A DNA stretch of 64,000 nucleotides from Pyropia haitanensis (Eukaryota; Rhodophyta; Bangiophyceae; Bangiales; Bangiaceae), in NCBI GenBank assembly GCA_008729055.1, contig SDUX01000009.1, positions 442,806 to 506,805 on the forward strand. Direction: 5' to 3'. Position 1 is the stretch's first letter. Every line of letters begins with the position of its first letter. A program made the position numbers and the translations under genes. Below, piece after piece: positions 1 through 11,363 of the stretch. The notes beneath the pieces were generated by a model that saw only the letters and a program-made list of their open reading frames with translations, had not been told where the DNA came from and did no database searches.

Positions 1-1364
1 GCGAAAATCAAATGCTTCCCTCCGAAGGGGACGTGCCGCCGCGACCCCGCCCCCACCCCGTCCACGCAACGGTTATCCCCTTGCCACCCGCGCAACCGGC
101 CCCCCAGCCCCTGATGGACTAAGGTCCCCCCTCCGCTGTTTTGTCGAGGTGCACAGCTGATGCCACCAGCTCCCCTCACCAGACACCCTTCCACAAGCCC
201 CAGCACAACTGCCCCCAAAATCCACCTCAGGCTTGCCCCGCCCGCCCGCCTCTGGGCCCCCCTGCCCCCCTCTCGTCCACTTCTGCCCTCGCATTGCTCC
301 CCCCTTGGCCTGCACTCGGTCCCCCCTCCCCGCCACACCCGCATGAGTCTGTGATGTGTCGAGACGAGGAAAGGTGCGCAATCTGCAGGAATACGAAGCG
401 GGAGGGGAGGGGCGCGGGTGGCCGTGGGGGAGGGTGAGGTAGACCTGGTCACGGCCACAGCCACCGCAGCCCAGCGGTCCCCCCCCGCACCTCTGGTCCA
501 AGTTGTCCTTGCGCTTCCTCTTCTCTGTCCTCTCGTGCAGAGAGAAAAAGCAATGGGGCGTGTGAGAGGGACAAGAAGGGGGGGGGTGACCGGGTCGGGG
601 CGCGCCGCGTGGGTGGTTGATTTCTTGCTGTGCGCGGCCAAGTCACTCGCGCACGCGCACCATCCATCGTAAGGTTATGTGGAAAGCATTGGGCAATTGT
701 CCGACGACTAGCTTGTCATTACGATGAGATGTGTGGACCACGCCCGGCTTAAGGCATCAAGCTCTGGCTTTCTTCCGATCGACAGCGATCGTCTGTTGGT
801 CGACCTGCCATCTGACACTCTTTCACGACGCGTTTCTGAGGCCAGCAGGCGTTTCGAAGAAATCGGCCCTTGATGGTGCTGGCTGCTCTCGTGAGTGACG
901 ATCGACCAAACAGGGTGATAGCAATGGAGAAAGACTGTACTTTCTTCCGTCCCCCTCACGCGCACGCCGCCGACACGTCATTTGAACCCTTGAATGACTG
1001 GTATTTGATGATAGTATATCTACTGTTCCCGAGAAAGTCAACTCAACTATACCACTATATTTACTTTCAGACTGAGCAAGTGACCTTCGCGATACTTTCT
1101 CCAGACAAATACTTACTACTATGACTTCGAATGTAGCACCCTCGTAATACAAGATCCAGGACAGAATTGTCGTACTCTAGCATCCCTGATACGCCGGTTG
1201 GCTGCCGTCGCGGCTGCCGCTGGCGCCACCGCCGCCGCCGGTCGCCGCCCTGGCCAGGGGCGGCCGCCCTCGCCAGCTGTCCGCCGGTCCGTCCCACGGC
1301 CGCCGCCGCTGCCGCCGGCCACCGTCGCCGGCATTCTGCCGCCGCTGGAGGGCTGCCGCCGCCG
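1..1364. other. Unassigned sequence, no gene recognised
   Basis: The first ~600 bases are C-rich on the plus strand. About 660-1160 is more AT-balanced. Open frames on both strands (up to ~140 codons) show no recognisable domain and overlap each other. I see no RNA gene or element end here. The GC-rich GCC-repeat DNA starting near 1190 runs into the left arm of the foldback element. Confidence 0.5.
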
Positions 1365-2108
1365 GCCGCCTGCCTGACCGGCCGCCGGCCGCCTGCCGCC
1401 CGGGCTGCTGCCCCGGCCGCCGCCCCCACCGCCGTCGCCCCCACCGGGTTGCCGCCGCCCGGCTGCCGCTGCCGCCGCCGCCGATGCTGCCGGCCGCCGC
1501 CAGCGGGCTGCCGCCGCCAGCGGGCTGCCGCCGCCTGCCTGTTGCCGTCAATCGCGGACTTTCTTTGTCAGCTGCCTCTGCCGCCATCGCTCGCTATCGC
1601 CGCTGCCGCGGCCCCCGCCACCGCAGTGGCGGCTGGCGCCGCCGCCGCCGCCCTCGCGGCGGCGGCAATGGCTGCCGCCGCCGCCCCATCCCGCCGCTGC
1701 CCCCGTGGCGGCAGCGGCCGTTGCCTTGCGGGGGGGAGGGGTGACCGGCCACGCTGCTTGCACGCAGAGGCATTTGAGAAAACTTATAAGCCGCGATTAT
1801 TTGATGTGGATACAAAAGTACACACACCTCAGACTTGACACATATCTCGCGGCCTGTTTGGCGAATCTAGTGTCCCGTACGTCTGTTTTGATAGGCTGTC
1901 ACACGATTTGAACTGCGAATCTGCAACAAGCAATACTGAACTTACTCTTGCTGGACATGAGAGTATCACAGTTGGAAAAACACCCATCCTGGTCAACGAC
2001 TTGCAACTAGCAACTCCCAACTGCTACAGCGCCGGCGCCCGACGCCCCCCTCCACCCCGTCTGGTCGCCCGCTTCACCATTTCCTGGCCACGTAGCAGGC
2101 CAGGTGGA
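1365..2108 (+). repeat. Left arm of foldback element
   Basis: Inverted match to 3418-4161. The inner boundary is where near-identity with the right arm drops, just after the CCAGGTGGA motif near 2108. The next ~150 bases still align at lower identity (about 60-65% by eye). Confidence 0.75.
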
Positions 2109-2272
2109 TACAGAAGCCAGTTTCACTTGTTCTATTCAGTTATGAGAGCAGGTCTGCGCACGTCTGATGGAGGAGAGCCCCCAAAGAACCCATGGACGGA
2201 CGTAATGCCCTTACCATCCGCCCTCGGTTACGCCGCTCGGGGGCGCTGCTGACGGAGAAATAATGTCTAGAT

Positions 2273-2750
2273 CTGATAGATGTAGTTTTTGGAGGATGAG
2301 AGCACTGTGGGGCGTTGGACGGCCTGTCGCGGCTACCTGTCCAGGGTTGACACTTCAGGGGCCCATGTGACCCGCTTCCCGACGTTTGCGACACTTTCTG
2401 AGCACATTACCGTGCTCAGCGACGTCGGTATAGTCGATTGAGCATGCTTCAGAAAAGGTGGTGAAGTGGTCCCTGACTCGCGTTGCACGTGGTGAAATGC
2501 CCAGCGCACACTTCGGTGCAATGCGTCACACGCCGCTACAACGAGTTTCAGAAAGTGAAGCAAAATTTTCTCCAGCTGTTCCCATCAGACTAATTCGATG
2601 ACGCTGAGCACAAGTGTGTGCTCAGAAAGTGCCGCATACGTCGAGAAGTGGGTCATATGGGCCCCCAAAATGTCCATTCTAAACAGGTAGGCGCGATAAA
2701 CCTTCCAACGCCCCACAGCGCTCTCATCCTTCGAAAACTACATTTATCAG
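2273..2750. repeat. Inner imperfect palindrome of the foldback element
   Basis: Positions 2273-2440 pair in inverted orientation with 2583-2750 (paired coordinates sum to 5023, centre 2511.5). Aligned blocks include CTGATAGATGTAGTTTT against CTGATAAATGTAGTTTT. Many differences are transitions. The centre differs from that of the outer arms (2763), so the right half carries about 503 extra bases between 2751 and 3260. Confidence 0.65.
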
Positions 2751-3417
2751 AATTGGACAGTGTATTCAGCTACCTCCACAGCTTTTTGCGCTCTCAACTG
2801 CGCTGTGGGCGCAACCAGCAGCGCCGCAAGGCATACCACCGTATCAGCAGTCAGTCAGTCACCAATGAGTGAACTGCAGAGTGCTTTCTTTGTAGTTTTA
2901 CGGCTCAGTGGCCAACAGGTACTTCTGCTGTTAGCGTTCACTAATCAAAGTAGATCCATTATGCTTAATAGCGCTCGGAGCGGGCGCCTGTAGCGCTTCT
3001 GCCACACAGCCTCTCGACATTCCTGTTGGCCGTACGGGGGCACGACGCCAGATGTGTGCACCAATAGGTTCAGCGTGATCATGTTACCCAGATGTGACTA
3101 CCTCTTCCCACGGTAGGGCTCTCATGCACTCTATATCCAGGCCCATACTGTACAGCGGATGACAAAGAAACTGACGGGAGGCACTTTCCCGCACTGTCTG
3201 AACGAACGATCGCGTTCTGCAGAATGAAAAATGTCAGGATGTCCAAAGAGCCATAGCGAACAGTGTTTCACCGTCACAGACGCCGCTGAGCTACAGAACC
3301 CAGGGGGAATGGTGAGGACATGGCGCCCCTCCATGTGATTGTTCGGGGCTGTGCCTTCGCAGATGTAGGCAGACCCGCACTCAAGACTGGATAGAGCAAG
3401 AACGTCAGGCTTGTGTC

Positions 3418-4161
3418 TCCACCTGGCCTGCTACGTGGCCAGGAAATGGTGAAGCGGGCGACCAGACGGGGTGGAGGGGGGCGTCGGGCGCCGGCGCTGT
3501 AGCAGTTGGGAGTTGCTAGTTGCAAGTCGTTGACCAGGATGGGTGTTTTTCCAACTGTGATACTCTCATGTCCAGCAAGAGTAAGTTCAGTATTGCTTGT
3601 TGCAGATTCGCAGTTCAAATCGTGTGACAGCCTATCAAAACAGACGTACGGGACACTAGATTCGCCAAACAGGCCGCGAGATGTGTGTCAAGTCTGAGGT
3701 GTGTGTACTTTTGTATCCACATCAAACAATCGCGGCTTATAAGTTTTCTCAAATGCCTCTGCGTGCAAGCAGCGTGGCCGGTCACCCCTCCCCCCCGCAA
3801 GGCAACGGCCGCTGCCGCCACGGGGGCAGCGGCGGGATGGGGCGGCGGCGGCAGCCATTGCCGCCGCCGCGAGGGCGGCGGCGGCGGCGCCAGCCGCCAC
3901 TGCGGTGGCGGGGGCCGCGGCAGCGGCGATAGCGAGCGATGGCGGCAGAGGCAGCTGACAAAGAAAGTCCGCGATTGACGGCAACAGGCAGGCGGCGGCA
4001 GCCCGCTGGCGGCGGCAGCCCGCTGGCGGCGGCCGGCAGCATCGGCGGCGGCGGCAGCGGCAGCCGGGCGGCAGCAACCCGGTGGGGGCGACGGCGGTGG
4101 GGGCAGCGGCAGCGGCGGCAGCCCGGGCGGCGGGCGGCCAGCGGCCGGCGAGGCAAGCGGC
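3418..4161 (-). repeat. Right arm of foldback element
   Basis: Reverse complement of 1365-2108. Long minus-strand frames that cross it (up to 407 codons, Pro/Ala/Arg-rich) come from GCC-repeat composition and are not counted as genes. Confidence 0.75.
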
Positions 4162-4917
4162 CGGCGGCAGACAGCAACGGCGATGGCGGCAGCGGCAGCT
4201 GCGGCGGCAGCAGCCCGCAGCGGCGGGGGCGGAGGCGGTGGCGGCCACGGCGGCGGCCGGTGGCGGCGGCGGGCTGCGGCGGCGGCAGCGGAGGCGGCGA
4301 CGGCAGCGGTGGCGTCGGCCGCGGCAGCGGCAGCCGCGGCGGCCACGGCGGCGGCCGTGGCGGGCGGCCGCGGCCGCCCGCCGCGGCGGCCGCGGCGGCG
4401 GCGGCGGCGGTGGGCGGCGGGCGGCGGCGGCGGCGGTAGGCGGCGGGCGGCGGGTGGCGGCGGTGGCGGCGGCGGCGGCCGCGGCCGCCCGCCGCGGCAG
4501 CCGCGGTGGCGGCGGGTGTGGGCGAAGATGGCGGGGGGCGCAGCGCGTGGCTGGGGTGCAGGGGGGGCGGTTCGCGACATGGGGGGCTGGGGTGGCTGCC
4601 CGTGGCGGGAACGGGGCAGTTGCGGGGGGAGCGGCAGCAGGCGCGGGTGGGTCGTCAGCAGCCGCGGTGGGGGCGGGGGCACACGCGGACACGACGGCGG
4701 GGGCACCCGGCTGCGACCGTGGCGGCAGCGGGGGGGGCAGGGGCAGCCGCCTGTGGGGGAAGCGGTTGCGGGGGCAGCGGCGGCAGCGACGCCTTGGTGC
4801 GCGCTGCCACCGCAGTTTTGAGGTCCACACCCAGAACACCCAACCGGTGAAGTACATTTCCGACTGCCAATCTCCGGGTGCAGCCTTGACGCAGTCTTGA
4901 CGAGTGGTCAATTAGAC
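4162..4917. other. GGC-repeat low-complexity DNA
   Basis: Degenerate GGC/GCG repeats from the outer arm of the foldback element to about 4800, then ~100 bases of ordinary composition. All six frames are open for long stretches because stop codons are rare in this composition. No protein family is recognisable. Confidence 0.6.
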
Positions 4918-5155
4918 TGGGCAGCGACCCGCCGCACCGGACGCTATCGGATACCAAGCGTGTGGGTCAACGGGGACCCGCCGCGGGCGGTACATACATA
5001 GCAGCCGCCGCCCGGCGTCATCCAGCTGCTGTCCGGTATGGGTCCCTCCGTCGTCCGTGACGTCCAGTCATGTGCCGCCTCCAGCCCCGGTTCCAGGGCC
5101 GTCACGGCCTCCTCGCCAGAAACGGCCCGCCCGACTGTGGTCTGCCGCCTTCTGC
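4918..5155 (+). repeat. Dispersed repeat, partial copy
   Basis: About 238 bases nearly identical to 13145-13382 and 60060-60297, starting GGGCAGCGACCCGCCGCACC and covering the ACATACATAGCAGCCGCC stretch. Homology to both other copies stops near 5155, and unrelated sequence follows up to the LTR. The other two copies lie inside the large segmental duplication, so this is a third, truncated copy. Confidence 0.85.
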
Positions 5156-5235
5156 TGTGAATACGCTGCTGAGGGGGCGGTGTGCGCTGCCCCCGCACCC
5201 TCGTGCCGCGCGACGGGGCGAGACTCGGACCCAGC

Positions 5236-5756
5236 TGTAGCAGTACGGCTACGCCGACCCTCAACTTGTGGGGGCGGAACTCGCATGCTCGGGTCCCAAC
5301 TTGGAACACCGGAAGCAACCCGTGTAACACCGACACGCGACTTGCGAGTGACGAGTGGCCGACTCGCGAAGGCACGAACAAGATGTGTCGGAGCCAGACG
5401 GAGTTTACTTGGCAGCCAAGGGGGGCCCTCCCCGCCTTGCTGTCCCGCACATATAAACCCTCGTGTGCACGCATGCGCGCGCGCACCCCTCGCAAAACGC
5501 GCAAAAAATGAACACTCAGACCACCCAATAAAAAGGCTCCACAATCAAAGCAAGCAAGCGTAGAAATCCGTCTGGCTCCCGCGCAAAAATCCCCAAGATA
5601 CGAACCACTGCAATACTCTGCAAATGGGGTGCCGAAAGTCCCAGTCGGAATTTCGAGCTGAAATCGGAATATTTCACTCATGGGTCGGGTGAAATCCAAT
5701 CTCAATTCTGAGACACTTGCTCCGAATATTCAAACCCAGATTTGGGGTTTGTCACA
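5236..5756 (+). repeat. LTR, upstream copy
   Basis: A 521-bp repeat beginning TGTAGC and ending GTCACA (TG...CA). It contains a TATAAA box at 5452-5457 and an AATAAA signal at 5527-5532, the expected order for U3/R. It is flanked on both sides by CCAGC (5231-5235 and 5757-5761), which looks like a target-site duplication of this LTR alone. Confidence 0.85.
5452..5457 (+). promoter_or_regulatory. TATA box of upstream LTR
   Basis: TATAAA about 75 bases before the AATAAA polyadenylation signal inside the LTR. The same pair occurs in the downstream LTR, so this is the probable core promoter of the retroelement. Confidence 0.6.
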
Positions 5757-5761
5757 CCAGC

Positions 5762-7011
5762 CAAGTGATCGGTGATTGGGTATTGGACCGGGCCCTGCCA
5801 AGTTTGTGGGGGACACGCGTTTGCGTTTGGTCAGACATCGGCTGAATATGCTCGGACACCAACCGTGGTTGGTCGAGCCATGTCGATGGTTGGCGGATCG
5901 TATCGGGTCTACCGACTCGATTCTGCGTTTTGACCGGCGGTGATTGGTCGGTTTGTGCATTGTTTTGCCTGCGTGGAAGGGGGCGATTCGCGGGAACCGC
6001 CCACATTAGGTGGGCTGGTGCCGACGAGGAGAGGGGGGTGAGACCCTGCGTCTGAGGGCGTGTCGGGAGTGGTGCACTCGCCGCCGCGCGCGGCGGACCC
6101 TGCGTCCTTGAGCGTGTTCTGGGGGGGTCGCTCGCCTCCGCGCGGGGCGGACCTTCCGTCGCGTGCGGGGGATGGGTACATTGAGTACCCGGGAGCGCAC
6201 CGGAGTGCCGCGCGCCCTCGGCCCGGCAAACTAGACATTGGAACTCGCCACCCCGCGTTGGGGTGTCGGGTCGCCGGTGCCTGGCCTCGTGTGATACACT
6301 GCGTTCTTGCCGACATTCTTGCCGATACTCACAATCGCGATTTCGTGCCGGCGAGCAAGACGCGCGCGTAGCACTGCCGGGCGCGTCGGGTGTGCCGGAG
6401 GTGCCCGCGTGTGCGTGTACTGTGAGACACCTCGTTACCCCCGTGCGGACGCTTTCCGACCACCGCGCCCCTCCCTCGAAACGGGTTTTGACTCTCTCAC
6501 GCTGTGAGGGTTCCTTTTCTCGAGGGATGCTATGCCACGTTGACCTGGCGCGCGATCCGTCCTCTTTTGGGAAAGGCATTGCCGTCGGAACCTGGAGTCG
6601 GGTCGCCCGTGACGTAAGCCAGCGGCGGAGGGTACGTGTGGCGACCCGGGTGAGCGACGAGGCAGATTTCCTTGCACGAGCGAGCAAGCACGCCGGCAGA
6701 CCACGCGCGCGTTTCGGTGTGCTCGGGAGAGGAGCTGGACCTCGGTGTGCGCGGCGGGAGCCCGACCTAGGCGCGCGAGAGGCGGAAGCTGGACCTCGGC
6801 GTGCACGGGGGGGGGAGCTTGCTCTCGGTGTGCGGGGGAGGCGCTCGCTTGCTCGCGTTGTTGTGTGTGAGCGGGCTCTCGTGGTGCTTGCGCCCAAGTT
6901 CAACGCAAGAAGGCACAAGGTCAAGATCAAGGTCAACCTCAAGGTCAAGATCGGGGTCGAGGCCAAGGCTGAACAACAGTTCGAGGGGACGCCGCTGCGC
7001 TCGAGGTCGCC
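5762..7011 (+). other. Leader region between LTR and gag
   Basis: About 1.25 kb without a recognisable gene. No TGG-starting primer-binding site follows the LTR directly. Contains related GGCGGACC-type segments around 6060-6170 and a run of imperfect AGGTCAAG/AGGTCAACC tandem motifs at about 6915-6965, just before the gag start. Long frames on both strands are not counted. Confidence 0.5.
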
Positions 7012-7947
7012 ATGTCGTCCGCAAGTAGCCCCGCATCCGTGTTCATGCCGCATGCCAGCATGGAGCACATGTACGAGACGCAGCAGGGATTGATCATGGC
7101 TGTCCGCGCCCTAAAAGCGGACGTTGAGGAGGACCAGGTCACCGGTGAACAGCTACGTGCACAGCTGGCGGACCTTTACCCTCCCACGGTCCTTCTCATT
7201 CCTGACATGATGCACCAGCCTCTCATCCATCAGCAGCTGCTCACGTGGCTCCTCACCCACGAATTTCACCTTGGCGAGACCAATGACATGCGCAGCGTTA
7301 AGGGGCTTGCAGCCACGCTTTATCCGCCCGGTGGGGAAAACACAGCGGCGCAGCAAATATTGACCAACATCGACAACTGCAACGAGAGTCTATGCCGGTA
7401 TGCTATCGTGCCGGGAGAGTATGGTCGGACTGCCATTCCAGAGGGGATTTTCCCCCCTCCGCCATCTAGTGCCCGCTCCCATCCTATTGCTGGTGCGTCT
7501 GCGGCGAGCGGCGACGGTGACGACGTCCCGCCGGCGAACCTGGGGGCTCAAGACGCCCGGTCGGGATTGCCACCCCTTGGGGCATTTGGTCGCTCATCCA
7601 ACCTGGGTGTCGCGGGCCGCCGTCCCAACGTTGACGCTGGGCCGGTGCACTCGGGATTTGAGGAGGACACCACGGAGGCGACGGACAACACTTTGGCACA
7701 CCGGATCTCGCTGCGATTTAAGAACAACAACTCAAAGTTCTCGGGGGACCCGAATGAGTGTCTGGACGACTTCGTCGCCGACTATGAGTTGGTCTGCCGC
7801 GACTATGGGCTCTCACCTGCGCAGATGCTACGCTTCGTCTACAACCTCCTGCGCGGAGACGCTGAGCGATTGAATCTCATCGAGCTCGTCCACTTCGTCA
7901 ACTCCTATGACCTAATGGTCATGTGCGTCCGCAACGAGTACCACTCC

Positions 7948-8512
7948 TGTGGTATATGATCGATCTCAACCGGGACCAGAAATACCCTCCGGGGAAAGGG
8001 GGAGGTAAATGGGAAGAGGGAACCACGAGCTAGGCGTTACCTGTTGCCTCACGCGCCTGGCGGCAGGGTCGCCAGAGATGCGCGGTAGTGCACACGGGGA
8101 AGAGGGTCGCAAACGCGCAGTTGTTTTTCCTGGGGACGCGGGCCACGGGCGCCCTGCTGTCCCATCTAAAAGCAGGAGGAGGGCGTACCGACCTTTGGCC
8201 CGGTAGCACCCCTGTCGAACCCCTCGGGAGATATTGGGGGGGAGACCGAGTCTAACCTCGTCGATCTCCCCCAATATCTCCCCTACAGCTATTTCTAATA
8301 ATTTCCCTCCCAGATATCCCTCACAAATACAAAGAAGCAATCCCTCGTGATTCGATCACGGGACGGGCGCAAGACCGAATCCGGCCCTCCGCCTTGGACC
8401 CGTTTCGTCCTGCGACCGGCAGCACGCGCCCGCCACCCTCCCGTACGGGTGTGTCCTGCGCCCGTCCGCCCCTGGGCAGCCGGGACCGTCCGGGGGGCCG
8501 CCGGATGCTACA
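7948..8512. mobile_element. Nested solo LTR inside gag
   Basis: A 565-bp insert starting TGTGGTATATG and ending GATGCTACA (TGT...ACA ends, typical of copia-type LTRs). It is flanked by the 5-bp duplication ACTCC at 7943-7947 and 8513-8517. It is unlike the 521-bp LTR of the host element, so it comes from another family. No internal region remains, which fits LTR-LTR recombination. It contains the hairpin at 8226-8283. Confidence 0.85.
8226..8283. repeat. Hairpin in the solo LTR
   Basis: Inverted arms GGGAGATATTGGGGG... at 8226-8245 and ...CCCCCAATATCTCCC at 8265-8283, with a ~19-base loop. The stem is long enough to be structured in RNA or DNA. Confidence 0.7.
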
Positions 8513-9305
8513 ACTCCGACCTCCATCAGAGCCAAGCACGCAACAAGGTGGCGTCGTTGCGCATGACGGCGTTTGAGTCCAAGAGAATGTCTGTCGAGCA
8601 GGCGTCGACGGCGACCTACCAGGAGTTTCTGACGGGGTCAAAACTTCGACCGCCCTCGCACTCCGGTGAAGTGTTTCGAGTTGAATACCTCCGAGATGCG
8701 GTGGTAGGCTACGAGTGGGCCACCGAACCGCTGAGCCGCGTGTCCACACACAAGCTTGGATTTCAAAAGCTGTATGGAGAGCTACAAGCTGCGCTCTTCC
8801 AGCATCAGGAGGCCAAGCGTGCTCGGCTGCAGGACGCCGCATCCGGCATAGCGACCCAGACCGACGGCGGCAATGAGGCAAATGCGTTTTATCAAGGCCA
8901 AGGCAGGTATGAGCGCAAGCACGTCGGCGTCGGCAACCGTGCCGCGGAGAAGCCGAGCGGGAGATTTAACCCCTTGTCAATTATGGGCTGTTTCAATTGC
9001 GACAACCCTAAGCACACCATTAACGACTGCCCGCTGCCGCGAGACGTTGCGCGAGCCGCCCTGAAGCGCCTCGAGTACATGTCAAAGCGGAAGGCGGGCC
9101 GGGGGGCTACTGCGCAGGTCTTATTCGAGCTGTGCACGCAGATTAACGAGACCGCAGCCGCAGTCACGGGGAAGGCCAACCCGGACGAGGACGTCCCCAA
9201 ACCGGCTGAGGATCTCGAGTCGGACACTCTCTTTGCTGCGCTCGTGAATGAGTCAGCACCTGTTGACGAGGATGCAGGCGCTAAGGATGCGCAGGTTTTT
9301 GCTGC

Positions 9306-11363
9306 GTGGGATTGACGAGTCGACCTTTCCTCAAGCACAGACTCAAGTGCCCGCCCGACATATTCGTCGACAAGGATATGATCACAGTACTGGACAAGGC
9401 CCACAGATTTGAAGGCGCCTGCATGGACATTGGGGCGGAGAAGACGGTGATTGGCAAGAGGCACGCTGAGGCCTACATCGCAGACCACAACCCGGGCGCG
9501 ACGTTGGGCAATCAGAACGAAATGGTGTACCGGTTTGGTGGCGGGTGACACCCATGCGTCGGGACGGTGGCTCTGCGCACTCCCATCACCGACAGTTTTA
9601 TGATTTCGACTGTTGTCGACGTAGTGGCCATTAACGTGCCGCTGCTGCTGGGGCTGGACTTCCTCGACGCGCACAACATGTACGTGAACAACACGACCAA
9701 CAGGCTCGTGTGTGAGAACGAGGGCATCCAAGTGCCATTGGTCCGCAAGATGGGGCATATCTTCTTCGAGTGGGAGGCGGAGATTCTGTACACCTTCCCA
9801 GAGCTCCAGCGCATACATAAGCATTTTTTCCACGCCAGCTCCGAGCGCCTTTACGCCCTCATGAGGCGGGCCAAGATTGACAACGCGGTGCCCTTAACCC
9901 TCAAGCAGCTGCAAGACGTCGCCGACGCCTGTGACGTCTGCCAACGACTGGGGAAGGAGCCCAATCGCTTCCGAGTCGCCCTACCTCAAGAGGACGTGTG
10001 CTTCAACTGGATGGTGATGTTGGACCTCATGTTTCTTGAGGGGGAGGCCGTCCTGCATGTGGTGGATGCCGACACGCTCTGGAGTGCAGCCGGCTTCATG
10101 GGCGACGGTCAAACGGCCGACGCCACGTGGGACCTATTCGTCAAGATTTTGGTGGCCGCATATGTTGGATACCCGCAAGAGCTGCACGTTGATCAAGGAC
10201 CGCAGCTGCAGGCACCGCAGTGGAGAGCCCGCGTTGAGGCGGCAGGCATCAAGCAACGCGACTCGGGTATCGAGAGTCACAACTCTCTTGGAGCGGGCGA
10301 GCGATACCGTGCGTTCTTGCGCCAGATTTTCCGGCGCGTTCGTGCTGCGCACCCAACTATCGCCAAGAACCAGGCATTGTCTCTATCCCTATGGGCCATG
10401 AACCAGACAGCGGGGCCGATGGGGATATCTCCCGTTTTACTTGTGTTTGGTATCAACTCCTGCATGCCGGTCAACCCAGTCGACCTGCCAATGCAGCGGG
10501 AGCGGAACAAGGCATTGGTGGAGGCCCGCGCGGACATGGTCAAGCATGTGGCCTGTGCGCGGCTGAGTACGCCCGTGCGGCGCAACGTCCACAAGGCGTC
10601 CACCACCGAGGTCACCCCCGGCATGCGCGTCCTCGTATACCGCGAGAAACCTATTGACAAGTGGCAAGGTCCGTACACCGTGCAGAGTCATGACAACAAG
10701 CAAGTGTGGCTCGATGTCAACGACCGACTTAAGTCGTTTTCGATTGACAAAGTCCAGGAATACTTGCCGCCGCTGGAGGCGGCCGATAGGGCGGCAGCCG
10801 ACGCGCTGGATAATTTTGCTGGCAACCCGGATATGGACAACGTCATCGACGCTATCATTGCGGGCGACTCGTTGGTCTGCGACCTGGGCCACCGCCCCGC
10901 GAACCTCGGAGTACGAGCGGGAGTCGATGAGACGGCCCGAAGTCACGGTACCGTAGGGGGAAAGAAACCAACTCTGATTCCTCACCAAAGGAGGGGACTC
11001 CGAGTCGATGTCCTCTCCCCCGCTGATCCACCAACTGTAGCAGTACGGCTACGCCGACCCTCAACTTGTGGTGGCGGAACACGCGCGCTCGGGTCCCAAC
11101 TTGGAACACCGGAAGCAACCCGTGTAACACCAACACGCGACTTGCGTGTGACGAGTGGCCGACTCGCCAAGGCACGAACAAGATGTGTCGGAGCCAGACG
11201 GAGTTTACTTGGCAGCCAAGGGGGGCCCTCCCCGCCTTGCTGTCCCGCGCATATAAACCCTCGTGCGCACGCATGCGCGCGCACACCCCTCGCAAAACGC
11301 GCAAAAAATGAACACTCAGACCACCCAATAAAAAGGCTCCACAATCAAAGCAAGCAAGCGTAG
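9306..11363 (+). pseudogene. pol: Retrotransposon protease-integrase polyprotein
   Basis: The frame lies -1 relative to Gag and overlaps its end. A T5 run at 9296-9300 precedes the gag stop and could be a slip site. Protease: catalytic Asp in CMDIGAEKTVIG (codon 9426-9428) and the downstream block PLLLGLDFLD near 9640. An in-frame TGA at 9546-9548 lies between them, and the frame continues at once with protease-like sequence. Integrase: His/His/Cys/Cys zinc finger at about 9811-9945 (...DACDVC), a first core Asp in MVMLDLMFL, a second in LHVDQGPQL, a Glu in GAGERYRAFL, then a C-terminal WQGPYTV module near 10660. No RT or RNase H motif follows. The open frame runs into the LTR to 11363, but the last ~110 codons are LTR sequence. 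Confidence 0.85.

Larger units (their letters stand above)
1365..4161. mobile_element. Foldback-type element with ~744-bp inverted arms
   Basis: Positions 1365-2108 and 3418-4161 are inverted copies of each other. Paired coordinates sum to 5526 throughout, for example 1444/4082, 1587/3939 and 1908/3618. In the AT-richer part (1750-1910 against 3615-3780) only a few bases differ. The same short reading frame appears plus at 1908 and minus from 3618. The outer half of each arm is GCC/GGC-rich, so the outer ends are approximate. The interior (2109-3417) continues as a weaker inverted copy next to the arms and holds a second palindrome. No transposase is visible, so this is a non-autonomous foldback element or an old inverted duplication. 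Confidence 0.75.
7012..9315 (+). pseudogene. gag: Retrotransposon Gag, split by a nested solo LTR
   Basis: Gag packages element RNA into particles. The first part is 7012-7947 (ATG in ATCG..CCATG context). The second part is 8518-9315, in the same frame, with stop TGA at 9313-9315. The N-terminal part holds a capsid-like segment (RFKNNNSKFSGDP, then LRFVYNLLRGDA). The second part has the conserved FRVEYLRDAVVGYEWA-type block and a CCHC zinc knuckle, CFNCDNPKHTINDC, at 8989-9030. Between the parts lies the insert 7948-8512, flanked by ACTCC on both sides. Removing the insert and one ACTCC joins the frames exactly. As it stands, translation stops at a TGA eleven bases into the insert, so the Gag made would lack the zinc knuckle. 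Confidence 0.85.

Noticed and set aside
3615..4911. 363- and 407-codon minus-strand frames with Pro/Ala/Arg repeats
   Set aside because: They read through the GCC-rich arm of the foldback element; the matching frame in the left arm is inverted repeat, not conservation of a protein.
6263..7093. 276-codon frame overlapping the gag start
   Set aside because: Different frame from gag, in the leader; Arg/Gly/Ala-rich with no family features.
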